Of a DNA stretch of 64,000 nucleotides, positions 44,945-53,476 are shown piece after piece. Made by a program: the position numbers and the translations under genes. The notes beneath the pieces are model-generated. The model searched no databases and was not told the origin of the DNA. It was given only the letters and a program-made list of their open reading frames with translations. Within the stretch, counting starts at the first letter, position 1. Each line of letters starts with the position of its first letter. The DNA is from Bifidobacterium [indicum] DSM 20214 = LMG 11587 (lineage in GTDB: Bacteria; Actinomycetota; Actinomycetes; Actinomycetales; Bifidobacteriaceae), in NCBI RefSeq assembly GCF_000706765.1, contig NZ_CP006018.1, forward strand, positions 992,001-1,056,000. Direction: 5' to 3'.

Positions 44945-45128
44945 AACCACCAGTCTATTGCCCGCACTGCCCTGGCGTGGCGGCGGAGTATCCCGACAAG
45001 GTAGGCAGTGCCCACTGACCGGCATGTGGAACTTGAAATCTACGTATTTTCCAGGCAGGTACGCGGTTTGAATTCACCACACAGGCCCTACGAGACCGGA
45101 AACGGGAAAGAAGCGGAACCGAATCCCG

Positions 45129-45929
45129 TCAGACCCCTTCGACCGTATCGATGGCGTCGATGATGCTCCCCCTGAACCCGCTCTTCTCCAGGGCGGCAAC
45201 ACCACGGATGGTGCTTCCTCCGGGCGAGCATACAGCATCTTTCATAGCGGCCGGAATCGTTCCCGTATCCGTGTAGAGCGCTCCGGTCCCCTCGGTCATG
45301 CGGGCAGCAAGCCTGTAGGCCGTCTGACGCGGCAGACCATGCTTGACACCGGCATCGGCCAGGGCCTCCATGTACATTGCCGTGTAAGCCGGGGCACAAC
45401 CCGCGATGGTCGTAGCCACGGAGGTCAGATCGGATCCGAGTCGCTCAATCAGAGCCACCGGTTCGAAGGTCTGATCGAAAAGTTGACGCTGGTCACTGGT
45501 CAGGGTGTCCTCACCCTGGGTGACCATGATTCCCTTCCCGACCGCTATGGGGGTGTTGGGAATGGAACAGATCAGATGGGTGCCCGGATTGAGCAGACCG
45601 TCGTAGTCTTCCATCCGGAACCCTCCAACGATGGAAACGACCATTCGCCCCCCATCGCCCAACTCATCGCGGATGGGCTCGCAGACGCTGGCCACCTGAC
45701 CGGGTTTGACGGCGATGACGACCATATCGGCAACCGATGCCACTTCCTGAGCTGAGTGAAGGGGGCGCACGCCGAGCTTCCCGGCATTCTCGGCCAGCTT
45801 CTCATAGTGGTTGGCACAGGCCACAATTCGCTCACCCGGAAGAACCCCGGCTCTTACCAGACCCTGGGCCATGGCCTGAGCCATATTCCCGTATCCGATG
45901 AATCCGATGGTGAGTGTCTCTGCAGTCAT
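45129..45929 (-). CDS. proC: Pyrroline-5-carboxylate reductase
   Basis: 266-residue enzyme for the last step of proline synthesis, reducing pyrroline-5-carboxylate with NAD(P)H. N-terminal Rossmann motif G-F-I-G-Y-G-N-M-A-Q-A-M; C-terminal signature with C-S-P-G-G-S-T-I-R-G near the end and S-I-P-N-T-P for substrate binding. Length is normal. It follows a proline iminopeptidase gene by 28 bases on the same strand, making a small proline-supply operon. Confidence 0.95.
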   Translation of the reverse strand: MTAETLTIGFIGYGNMAQAMAQGLVRAGVLPGERIVACANHYEKLAENAGKLGVRPLHSAQEVASVADMVVIAVKPGQVASVCEPIRDELGDGGRMVVSIVGGFRMEDYDGLLNPGTHLICSIPNTPIAVGKGIMVTQGEDTLTSDQRQLFDQTFEPVALIERLGSDLTSVATTIAGCAPAYTAMYMEALADAGVKHGLPRQTAYRLAARMTEGTGALYTDTGTIPAAMKDAVCSPGGSTIRGVAALEKSGFRGSIIDAIDTVEGV

Positions 45930-45957
45930 GGTTCCAGTCTACCTACAACGGGGAGGC

Positions 45958-47313
45958 TCAGAACAGTCGCTCCAGGTCTCCGCGATTCAAAGCCTCCCCG
46001 TAAAGGTGCGCGAAGACCTGATTCCCGTGAAGCCCGTCATGCTCGAACTGGTTGGTCACCCAGGCATGGGAGTTCCCCACGCGCGACAAGGTATCCAACT
46101 GCATGCCGGAGTCAACGTACAGGTCATCGAAGTAGACGGCCGCCTGGAGGGGAACGGAATTGGAAGCCAGACGGTTCTGGTCGTAGAGTCTCCCCCAATG
46201 TCCGTCCTCCATAAGCAGATTCACCGCTGGAGCGAAGGGTTTCAGGGCCTCTTCCTGTTCGAACATCCAAGGGAAGATGACCTCACCGGTAAAGAGGAGG
46301 GGGCTGGAATCAACCCGGAATTCGGGGTGCTGATCACGCACACGCTGCCCGGCCCATCGAATCGGGCCGCAATCCCCGTCCGCATAGATGAACTCCTGGA
46401 GGGGCCAGTAGAGGGGCGTGGAGGCCGTAGCGGTCCGCACCCCCTCCAGGAAGGCATCGGAGAGGACCACGTCCCCCTTGGCCGGGATGGATCCGTCATC
46501 CTCCAAGAAGGCCGTATCGAGGAGCCAGTGCAGGCGGGCCGCACCGGACTGCCTGCCCAGGTCGGCACCCAGGGTCTGGAATCGCTCCACAGTCAAGGGG
46601 TCTCCCCCAGGCAGGGTCACATCCCCCTGACTCAGGCGATCGGCAATGGCGGCCACCCGCTCCCGGTCCTGGGGATATCGCTGATAGAAGGCCTCCGTCT
46701 TGGCCTTCATCCTGGGGAAGGTGTGCGCATAGACCTCGGTCGGGTCCGCCGGGACATGTGGGATGCCTCCGGTCGTGAAGGATGCCGCCACCCCTTCGGG
46801 AAAGGCTGAGAGGTAGGCCAGGGTCAGGAAGCCGCCATAACTCTGGCCCAGAGTGACCCAGGCCCGCCCGGCAAAGACGGTACGGCGGAGATGTTCGAAG
46901 TCGCGGACGATGGAGTCGGCCAGGAAGTGCTTGAGGTAGGAGGCCTGCGCCTGCGGCTGACCCAGCGCTCGCATGGTGTGCGAATCGATGGCTGAGGACC
47001 GTCCGGTACCACGCTGGTCGGGCAGGACGATTCTGAAGTGTTTGACGGCCTCGGCAATCCACCCGTCACTGGTCGAATCCAAGGGTCGAGGCCCCCCGGA
47101 CCCCGGTCCACCCTGGAGGTAAACAAGCAGGGGCAGGTCGTCATGGACATGCTCAGGAGAGCAGATGGTCCGGTAGAAGCAGGAGATGGTCGGCTCACCA
47201 GGATTCCCGTCAGGTCTCCATGATCCGGGTTCCGAGTCGGCCCAGTCCAGGGGGACCGGGACGGACCCTTCCTCCACATATAGTCCCGGCAGGTAGTATC
47301 CCTGGCTTGCCAT
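45958..47313 (-). CDS. pip: Proline iminopeptidase (alpha/beta hydrolase, S33)
   Basis: 451-residue cytosolic aminopeptidase that removes N-terminal proline. Nucleophile elbow G-Q-S-Y-G-G (Ser in the middle), oxyanion motif Q-G-G-P-G-S-G and D-Q-R-G-T-G-R-S-S; the catalytic His should lie in the E-H-D-G-L-H-G-N stretch near the end. ATG 47313 begins M-A-S-Q-G-Y-Y; the frame is open a long way upstream but without a site. Followed directly by proC. The upstream 549 bases (47314-47862) hold no gene. Confidence 0.9.
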   Translation of the reverse strand: MASQGYYLPGLYVEEGSVPVPLDWADSEPGSWRPDGNPGEPTISCFYRTICSPEHVHDDLPLLVYLQGGPGSGGPRPLDSTSDGWIAEAVKHFRIVLPDQRGTGRSSAIDSHTMRALGQPQAQASYLKHFLADSIVRDFEHLRRTVFAGRAWVTLGQSYGGFLTLAYLSAFPEGVAASFTTGGIPHVPADPTEVYAHTFPRMKAKTEAFYQRYPQDRERVAAIADRLSQGDVTLPGGDPLTVERFQTLGADLGRQSGAARLHWLLDTAFLEDDGSIPAKGDVVLSDAFLEGVRTATASTPLYWPLQEFIYADGDCGPIRWAGQRVRDQHPEFRVDSSPLLFTGEVIFPWMFEQEEALKPFAPAVNLLMEDGHWGRLYDQNRLASNSVPLQAAVYFDDLYVDSGMQLDTLSRVGNSHAWVTNQFEHDGLHGNQVFAHLYGEALNRGDLERLF

Positions 47314-47745
47314 GATCACCGCTCCCTTCATGAGCACCTCAGACGACTCCGTGGCAACACCCCGTTCCTGTGAAGCCTGCGAACCCGTGGATGGCTTCAT
47401 TCTCCCCATGGCGCTGGACGGGGGCCGCCGTGTTTGACTCAGGCAGGAAAGAAGGACAAGGCCTGACCGACTTGAATGGCCTTTCCGCTGGCAAGAATCG
47501 CTGCAAGGGCTGGAGGGGCCCGCGGCCTCCTGCAAAACCGAAAGCGGAAATCCTGATGGATATTGCAGACGAGTTCGGCAAACGGGAGCAAAGATACAAT
47601 CTCCTCCCCCAAGGTCGAGGTCTATGTACACCCGTATCCCACTGGGGGCCGATGCCTGGAACCGGTTTCGACCCCAGTCCCCGCACAGAAGAGCGACATA
47701 GTAGGAAAGGGTATCCCGGCACCATGCGGCTGAACGTGAATCGAT

Positions 47746-47774
47746 TTGCGGTATCGTTACCGCACTGATATAAA
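47746..47774 (+). promoter_or_regulatory. Promoter of the LacI regulator gene
   Basis: TTGCGG (47746-47751) and TATAAA (47769-47774) are spaced 17 bases apart. The -35 lies inside the operator palindrome. The start codon follows about 90 bases downstream. Confidence 0.65.
47747..47764. promoter_or_regulatory. Probable LacI-family operator
   Basis: The perfect inverted repeat TGCGGTA-TCGT-TACCGCA overlaps the -35 box of the regulator gene, which fits autoregulation. No second copy of the same palindrome was found before rbsK. Confidence 0.7.
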
Positions 47775-47862
47775 TAATGGTTGCGAAGCCTCGCCGGTAC
47801 TGCTGTCGAGGCCAAAGAGCCGGTGTCTCCTGGGTGCCGACTGCCGATCAGATCGAAAGGCA

Positions 47863-48924
47863 ATGATGGCATACGCGACGATTCGGGATGTGGCCCAACA
47901 GGCCGGCGTCTCCGTATCGACAGTTTCGCGGGCGCTCAATGATTCAGGTCGAATTTCGGAGAGGACCAGGGCCCGGATCAATCAGGTCATCAAGGAACTT
48001 CACTACGTTCCCGATTCCAGGGCCCGATCCATGCACTCCCCCCACTCGCGCACCATCGGCCTGCTGATACCCGACATCAGGAACTCCTACTTTGCCGACC
48101 TGGCCTATCTGATACAGGGCGAACTGCTGGCGCACGGCTTCCAAACCCTGATTTGCACCTCGACCCAGGGCGATTCCCACGAAAGCAGGATTCAGGTGCG
48201 CAACCTCCTCGGCCAGCACATCGACGGGGCCATCATCGTACCCGGACCACGATCTCAGGAAACGCTGGATGAACTCACTCGCCGGGGACTTCCCGTTGTG
48301 TACGTGGACCGGACCAGCGGCGACAGACGGCAAGTCGACGGACGCCCAGTGCCCTCCATCGACTCCGATCCCCTTCCAGGTCTCAGGGATGCATTCAAGG
48401 ACCTGGTCAAACATGGACACAGCCGAATCACCATGGTCCCGGGACCCCTGGAAGAATCCGGTACCTTCCGTGAGCGCGAAGAGGTCTTCGATGACCTGCT
48501 CAATCAAATGGACGATCTTCAAGACCCCACCCGCGATGTTGCCTGCACCCGAAACGATACCCCTTCCAAGGAGGGCGCCTTCAACCCTGAGCTGCTGCGG
48601 CAGTGGAGAAACCAGGGGGTCAGTGCGGTTATCTTCGGGCGCTCGCAGGATGCCATTCAGGTCATCAAAGCCTGCCAGGCCATCGGTATCGGTATCGGGC
48701 GCGATCTCTCCATTGTGACTTTCGACGACCTGCCGGTCTTCAGGATTCTGACACCAGCCATCGCCACGATCTCACAGCAGATTGATTCCATGGGAACCCG
48801 TTGCGTAAGGATGCTCCTGAACCTGATGGCCGGGTCGCAGACCGACTCGGTCCGGTTGAAGACCAAGTATCTCCATCGGGCCTCCGTAGGGCAACCCCCA
48901 GGGCAAGCCGGGCAGTATCCCTGA
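47863..48924 (+). CDS. LacI-family transcription regulator (probable ribose-type)
   Basis: 353-residue regulator. N-terminal helix-turn-helix T-I-R-D-V-A-Q-Q-A-G-V-S-V-S-T-V-S-R-A-L-N (about 5-25), hinge helix Y-V-P-D-S-R-A-R-S-M, and a periplasmic-binding-protein-like sugar-sensing domain. ATG 47863 (or 47866) follows AAAGG. It is followed by a ribokinase gene 45 bases downstream on the same strand, so it probably controls nucleoside or ribose use. The ligand cannot be named from sequence. Confidence 0.92.
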   Translation: MMAYATIRDVAQQAGVSVSTVSRALNDSGRISERTRARINQVIKELHYVPDSRARSMHSPHSRTIGLLIPDIRNSYFADLAYLIQGELLAHGFQTLICTSTQGDSHESRIQVRNLLGQHIDGAIIVPGPRSQETLDELTRRGLPVVYVDRTSGDRRQVDGRPVPSIDSDPLPGLRDAFKDLVKHGHSRITMVPGPLEESGTFREREEVFDDLLNQMDDLQDPTRDVACTRNDTPSKEGAFNPELLRQWRNQGVSAVIFGRSQDAIQVIKACQAIGIGIGRDLSIVTFDDLPVFRILTPAIATISQQIDSMGTRCVRMLLNLMAGSQTDSVRLKTKYLHRASVGQPPGQAGQYP

Positions 48925-48969
48925 CGTGGATAAACAGGTCAGCAAATCGTTAACAATGAATGGAGAAAC

Positions 48970-49953
48970 ATGATTCAAGACATGGCGGCGACACCCGACC
49001 AGGTGCTGCAAGGACTGGATACCATCAACGGGTCCATTTCGGTGGTCGGATCCATGAACGCGGACTACACGGTCACCACAGACCGGCTGCCTAACCCGGG
49101 TGAAACCATCAACGGTGGCCCCTTGCAGATCCTTCCCGGAGGCAAGTCAGCCAACCAGGCAGCTGCTGCTGCGCGGATCGGGGCCCATGTCCAGCTCTTT
49201 GGAGCCGTGGGGTCCGACCCCAACGCAGACTTCCTTTTGGGACAGCTGGGCAACGCAGGGGTCGATACCTCTCAGGTGATGACCGTCCCCGGTCCGAGCG
49301 GAACCACGGTCATCACCGTGGACGCCCAGGGGGAGAACACCATCGTCTACTCCCCCGGCTCCAACGCCAAGGTCGACGTGGACTATGCCCATCGCTCCCA
49401 GAAGGCGCTGACTTCGGCGAAGGTCCTGGGACTTTGCCTGGAAAGCCCCATAGAGACGGTGACCGAGGCCGCCAGGATGGGTCATGAGGCCGGTATGACC
49501 GTCCTCCTCAACGACTCCCCGTTCCGGGCCGACCTCCCCGCTGATCTGATTGCCTACTCCGACCTGATTCTGGTCAATGAGCATGAGATGGCCCAGCTCC
49601 TGGGCATCGATGAGCCCGAGGATGGGGATTGGACCAAGGCCGACTGGGATCGGACAAACCAGACAATGCAGGACTTCGGCTTCCATAGGGCCATCGTGAC
49701 CCTGGGTGGCGAGGGGTCCATGGTCCTTGACAACGGCGAGAACTATCGGATTCACGCCGTCAAGGTCGATGCCGTTGACACCACCGGATGCGGCGACGCC
49801 TTCATGGGAACCATCCTGGCTGGACTCTCCTCAGGCATGTCGTTGGTAGAGTCCGCGCAGCTGGCCTCGTATGTCTCGGCCTACGCGGCCACGGGGCAGG
49901 GTGCCCAGGCTTCGTACGGTTCGGCGGAACAAATCAGATACCGCTTCGCCTGA
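48970..49953 (+). CDS. rbsK: Ribokinase (PfkB family)
   Basis: 327-residue sugar kinase making ribose 5-phosphate. PfkB signature 1 includes L-P-G-G-K-S-A-N-Q-A-A-A-A and signature 2 is D-T-T-G-C-G-D-A-F-M-G with the catalytic Asp; an N-terminal substrate segment reads V-V-G-S-M-N-A-D-Y. About 15 extra residues precede the fold. It may be co-transcribed with the LacI gene. A strong terminator follows; no ribose transporter is in the window. Confidence 0.93.
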   Translation: MIQDMAATPDQVLQGLDTINGSISVVGSMNADYTVTTDRLPNPGETINGGPLQILPGGKSANQAAAAARIGAHVQLFGAVGSDPNADFLLGQLGNAGVDTSQVMTVPGPSGTTVITVDAQGENTIVYSPGSNAKVDVDYAHRSQKALTSAKVLGLCLESPIETVTEAARMGHEAGMTVLLNDSPFRADLPADLIAYSDLILVNEHEMAQLLGIDEPEDGDWTKADWDRTNQTMQDFGFHRAIVTLGGEGSMVLDNGENYRIHAVKVDAVDTTGCGDAFMGTILAGLSSGMSLVESAQLASYVSAYAATGQGAQASYGSAEQIRYRFA

Positions 49954-49990
49954 GTTCGACTCCGAACACCAAACCGCTTACATCCGACTC

Positions 49991-50033
49991 CAATCGGGGG
50001 TTACCGGCAGCTTTTGCCGATAACCCCCGATTG
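49991..50033 (+). terminator. Terminator after rbsK
   Basis: A perfect 13-bp stem, CAATCGGGGGTTA (49991-50003) with TAACCCCCGATTG (50021-50033), continues inward with CGGCA/TGCCG. It lies 37 bases after the rbsK stop. No T-run follows. Confidence 0.75.
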
Positions 50034-50147
50034 CGCATGTGCTGTTTCGCAGCTCTTGAGCAAGAGCAACCGGTTGAGAGGGTTCAACCTGACGGTGAAG
50101 GGCACTGTGCAGAACAGCCACTCAAGGATTCACAGGTGAGGTCCTAG

Positions 50148-50174
50148 GGTTGCAGCCCCTCGCAGGCTGCAACC
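50148..50174 (-). terminator. Terminator after the O-acetylhomoserine sulfhydrylase gene
   Basis: GGTTGCAGCC and GGCTGCAACC form a perfect 10-bp stem with a 7-base loop, 18 bases after the gene's stop. The stretch 50034-50147 shows nothing else. Confidence 0.75.
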
Positions 50175-50191
50175 GAGGCAAGGAAGCAGAT

Positions 50192-51517
50192 TTACCGCCT
50201 GGCCGCCAGCCCCGACTCCTTCACGGCCCGGAAGGCTCCCTTAAGGTCGTCCAGAATGTCATCGATATTCTCTGTACCGATCGAGAGTCTGATGGTACCG
50301 GGATGAATGGCCTGGTCCTCCAGCTCCTCGGCGGTCTCCTGGGAGTGTGTGGTCGATGCCGGATGGATGGCCAAGGACTTGACATCCGCGACATTCGCAA
50401 GGAGGGAGAAGAGATGGAGGTTGTCGATGAAGACCCTTGCCGCATCCTTCCCTCCCCTCAGGTCGAAGGTGAAGATGGACCCGGCCCCGTTCGGGAAGTA
50501 GCGCTTGTACAGTTCATGGTCAGGGCGGTCCGGGATGGAGGGGTGGCTGACCGATTCAACCTCGGGCACGGTCCTCAGGTAATCCACCACCTTCAGAGCG
50601 TTCTGGACATGTCGTTCGACCCGCAGGGAGAGCGTTTCGGTCCCCTGCAGAAGCAGGAAGGCCGCGAAGGGCGAGAGAACGGCGCCCGTATCGCGCAAGA
50701 GAATGGCCCTGATCCGGGTGACGAAGGCCGCGGCACCCAGATCCTGGTAGAAGCGCAGACCATGGTAGCTGGAGTCCGGCTCGGTCAGGGTGGGGAACTT
50801 GCCCGGCACCGCCGCCCAGTCGAATCCGCCTCCCTCTACGATGACCCCACCCAGGGTGGTGCCGTGGCCGCCTATGAACTTCGTGGCGGACTCCACGACC
50901 ACATCCGCTCCATGCTCCAGAGGCCGGAACAGGTACGGGGTGGCAAAGGTGTTGTCAACGATAACCGGCAGGTTGTGGGCATGGGCGATTGCGGATATGG
51001 CCTCGAAATCAGGCAGATCGGCGTTGGGGTTGCCGAAGGTCTCGAAGAAGACCAGTTTGGTGGTATCCCGGATGGCCGACTCGAAGTTGCCCGGCTCTGA
51101 GGGATCGACGAAGGTGGTCTCCACACCATCACGCGGCAGGGTGTGTTTGAGGAGGTTGAAGGTCCCCCCGTAGATGTTCTTGGAGGCCACGATATGATCG
51201 CCGGTCTGGGTGATGTTGCGGAAGGCGTACTCTACTGCTGCGGCTCCTGAGGCTACAGCCAGACCCGCAGTGCCGTTCTCCAGGGCGGTGATCCTATCCT
51301 CGAAGACCCCCTGGGTGGAGTTGGTCAGACGGCCATAGATATTACCGGGATCCTTCAAAGCGAACCGGGCCTCAGCATGGTCGAAGTCGTGGAAGACATA
51401 GCTGGTGGTGGCGTAGATCGGCACGGCACGCGAATCCGTGGCGGGATCTGCCTGTTCCTGCCCCACATGGAGTTGCAGGGTCTCGAAATGGTACTTGTGC
51501 GGATTCTGGTCGGTCAT
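50192..51517 (-). CDS. metY: O-acetylhomoserine sulfhydrylase (PLP-dependent)
   Basis: 441-residue Cys/Met-metabolism PLP enzyme that makes homocysteine from O-acetylhomoserine and sulfide (or methionine from methanethiol). PLP-binding Lys213 in E-S-A-T-K-F-I-G-G-H-G, N-terminal A-V-P-I-Y-A-T-T-S-Y and Y-G-R-L-T-N-S-T-Q, and the D-N-T-F-A-T-P-Y-L segment. The length (about 430-440) separates it from the shorter cystathionine synthases. It diverges from a pyridoxal kinase gene across 282 bases that include TTCAAGCTTGAA (51611-51622), a perfect 12-bp palindrome. No SAM riboswitch was found in its leader. Confidence 0.94.
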   Translation of the reverse strand: MTDQNPHKYHFETLQLHVGQEQADPATDSRAVPIYATTSYVFHDFDHAEARFALKDPGNIYGRLTNSTQGVFEDRITALENGTAGLAVASGAAAVEYAFRNITQTGDHIVASKNIYGGTFNLLKHTLPRDGVETTFVDPSEPGNFESAIRDTTKLVFFETFGNPNADLPDFEAISAIAHAHNLPVIVDNTFATPYLFRPLEHGADVVVESATKFIGGHGTTLGGVIVEGGGFDWAAVPGKFPTLTEPDSSYHGLRFYQDLGAAAFVTRIRAILLRDTGAVLSPFAAFLLLQGTETLSLRVERHVQNALKVVDYLRTVPEVESVSHPSIPDRPDHELYKRYFPNGAGSIFTFDLRGGKDAARVFIDNLHLFSLLANVADVKSLAIHPASTTHSQETAEELEDQAIHPGTIRLSIGTENIDDILDDLKGAFRAVKESGLAARR

Positions 51518-51799
51518 ATCGACTCCTATCTGTGTCCCGGCTGATCGGGTGGACCGGATCGCGTCCGCAGCCGCCCTTGCCTGTGACCATAAACGACGCA
51601 GGACAGTCGGTTCAAGCTTGAAGGGACATTTTGGTATCGCCCTTTTTTATGGCAGCTTGCAGAAGGTTGAAAGCAGGCCTTTCCCGTCTCGCCATGCCAG
51701 ATGGGTGGTGCACGCCCGGCCTGCTCACTGTAGAGTCGAGAGAGCAGCGGAGAAGACTCCGTTCCGAACAGCCGCAGCAGGCATGAAGGAGTTCAAAAG

Positions 51800-52690
51800 A
51801 TGGCCGGACAAAGGGACAATCAGAACAGGCTCTACCAGCGCGATGCCGGTTACATTCCCAGGGTCGCCGCCGTGCACGACATGTGCGGATACGGCAAGTG
51901 CTCGCTGACCGCAGCCATCCCCATCCTTTCGGCCGCCGGTTGTGATGTCTGCCCCGTGCCGACCGCCCTGTTCAGCGCCCACACCATGTTCAAGGATTAC
52001 ACCTTCCACGACACCACCGAGATCCTGACCGGGTACCTGGATGCCTGGCAGAAAGAAGGGGTCGATCTTGACGGCATCTACAGTGGATTCCTGGGAAGCG
52101 CCGAACAGGTCGACATCATCCTGCGCATGTATAGGGACTATCCCAAGGCCTTGCGCCTGGTCGATCCCGTCATGGGCGACGGCGGTTCCATGTATCCCAC
52201 CTACACCGAGGAGATGTGCAAGGCCGTGATTCGCCTGGTGGACGGGGCGGATCTGCTCATGCCCAACCTGACCGAGGTCAGCCTCCTGACCGGCCTGCCC
52301 TATGAGGGTCAAAACCTGAGCGACGAGCAGGTTGAGACGCGCCTGTCCCGGCTTTTGGAGATGGGAGCCCGGAACGTAATCATCAAGGGGATCGATCGCG
52401 GTGACGGCAAGTTGCGCAACTTCGTGGCTTCGGCACAACAGGGCGGAAGCAGTGACAAGCAGGAACTGGTTCACGACAAGCTGCCCTTTATGATTCACGG
52501 GACCGGCGACGCCTTCGCATCCTCCCTCTGCGGAGCCGTCTTCGCCGGGAAGAATCTTTCCGAAGCCGCGGAAATCGCCGGTGAGTTCGTTCGCTCGGCC
52601 ATGCAGCACACCCGCAACCAGCCCAACTACCAAGAGCGGGGAGTCAGCTTCGAACTGGACCTCGGTCTGCTGACCGGAATGGTTGACTGA
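51800..52690 (+). CDS. pdxY: Pyridoxal/pyridoxamine kinase
   Basis: 296-residue vitamin B6 salvage kinase producing PLP. N-terminal A-A-V-H-D-M-C-G-Y-G-K-C, the V-D-P-V-M-G-D-G-G segment and the ribokinase-type anion hole H-G-T-G-D-A-F-A-S-S with catalytic Asp. ATG 51800 follows AAGGAG at nine bases. It is divergent from the PLP-dependent metY gene. Bifidobacteria often rely on B6 salvage, so the gene is plausibly important. Confidence 0.92.
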   Translation: MAGQRDNQNRLYQRDAGYIPRVAAVHDMCGYGKCSLTAAIPILSAAGCDVCPVPTALFSAHTMFKDYTFHDTTEILTGYLDAWQKEGVDLDGIYSGFLGSAEQVDIILRMYRDYPKALRLVDPVMGDGGSMYPTYTEEMCKAVIRLVDGADLLMPNLTEVSLLTGLPYEGQNLSDEQVETRLSRLLEMGARNVIIKGIDRGDGKLRNFVASAQQGGSSDKQELVHDKLPFMIHGTGDAFASSLCGAVFAGKNLSEAAEIAGEFVRSAMQHTRNQPNYQERGVSFELDLGLLTGMVD

Positions 52691-52888
52691 TCGGGCACAC
52701 CGAGTCATCAACCAGCGCCACCCAGTATGGGATTCGGCTCTCTCGATAGGTTTCAACACCAACCGTAGAATCAGATGGCCTGACCTTGTTTTCCTTGAAG
52801 TTGCAGGGAAACTGGGCCAGGCTTATCCACATACGCACATTCGCATAATTAGCGATACTCTTTTCCCTATCCATGGTCTCCTTGAGTC

Positions 52889-53476
52889 ATGGATACCCGG
52901 AAGCACACCATAACCCGCAATCACAAACCCCTCGAAGACGTTCATGACAGGGCCGGCACCTTGGCCGAAGTCGAACGTCTAATCAGGAGAATCGGCCTGA
53001 GTGGCAGGGAACTCGGGAGGCTTGGCGAAGAATATGCCAGCCTATGGTTACAGAATCAAGGGTGGCGCATCGTCACCCGCAACTGGCACTGCAGATATGG
53101 GGAATTGGACATCATCGCCCTGGACCCCTCGCCGAACCTGGTCTTCATCGAGGTCAAGACCAGGCGGTCGACCAGGTACGGCCCACCCTGCGAAGCTGTG
53201 GGGCCGGCGAAACAGCAACGTTGCAGACGTGCAGCGGTGCAGTGGCTGATTGAACACGACCGGGATCCTCTTATCCGGCACCAGGGCACCCGTTTCGATG
53301 TCGTCACCCTCACGATTGGGGACCAGACACTCAATTCCGGTATATCATCTGGGGTCATGGATTCCGATATGAGAATTCACACGGCCACGGATGACCGTCC
53401 CGAAAGACTCCGGCCCCAGGCATGCGGATGGTCTCCCGACTCCATATTCCTCCGTCATATACGGGAGGCTTTCTGA
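52889..53476 (+). CDS. YraN/UPF0102-family nuclease-like protein
   Basis: 195-residue protein with the restriction-endonuclease-like fold of UPF0102: L-G-R-L-G-E-E-Y-A-S-L-W-L, R-N-W-H-C-R-Y-G-E-L-D-I-I-A and V-F-I-E-V-K-T-R-R-S, so the E...D...E-x-K catalytic pattern is present. It has extra N-terminal (~40) and C-terminal (~40) residues beyond the usual ~120. It overlaps comM by one base (TGATG) and starts the yraN-comM-dprA operon. The upstream gap 52691-52888 shows no gene. Confidence 0.87.
   Translation: MDTRKHTITRNHKPLEDVHDRAGTLAEVERLIRRIGLSGRELGRLGEEYASLWLQNQGWRIVTRNWHCRYGELDIIALDPSPNLVFIEVKTRRSTRYGPPCEAVGPAKQQRCRRAAVQWLIEHDRDPLIRHQGTRFDVVTLTIGDQTLNSGISSGVMDSDMRIHTATDDRPERLRPQACGWSPDSIFLRHIREAF

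Noticed and set aside
51518-51799. SAM riboswitch in the metY leader
   Set aside because: None of the conserved SAM-I or SAM-IV core blocks could be found.
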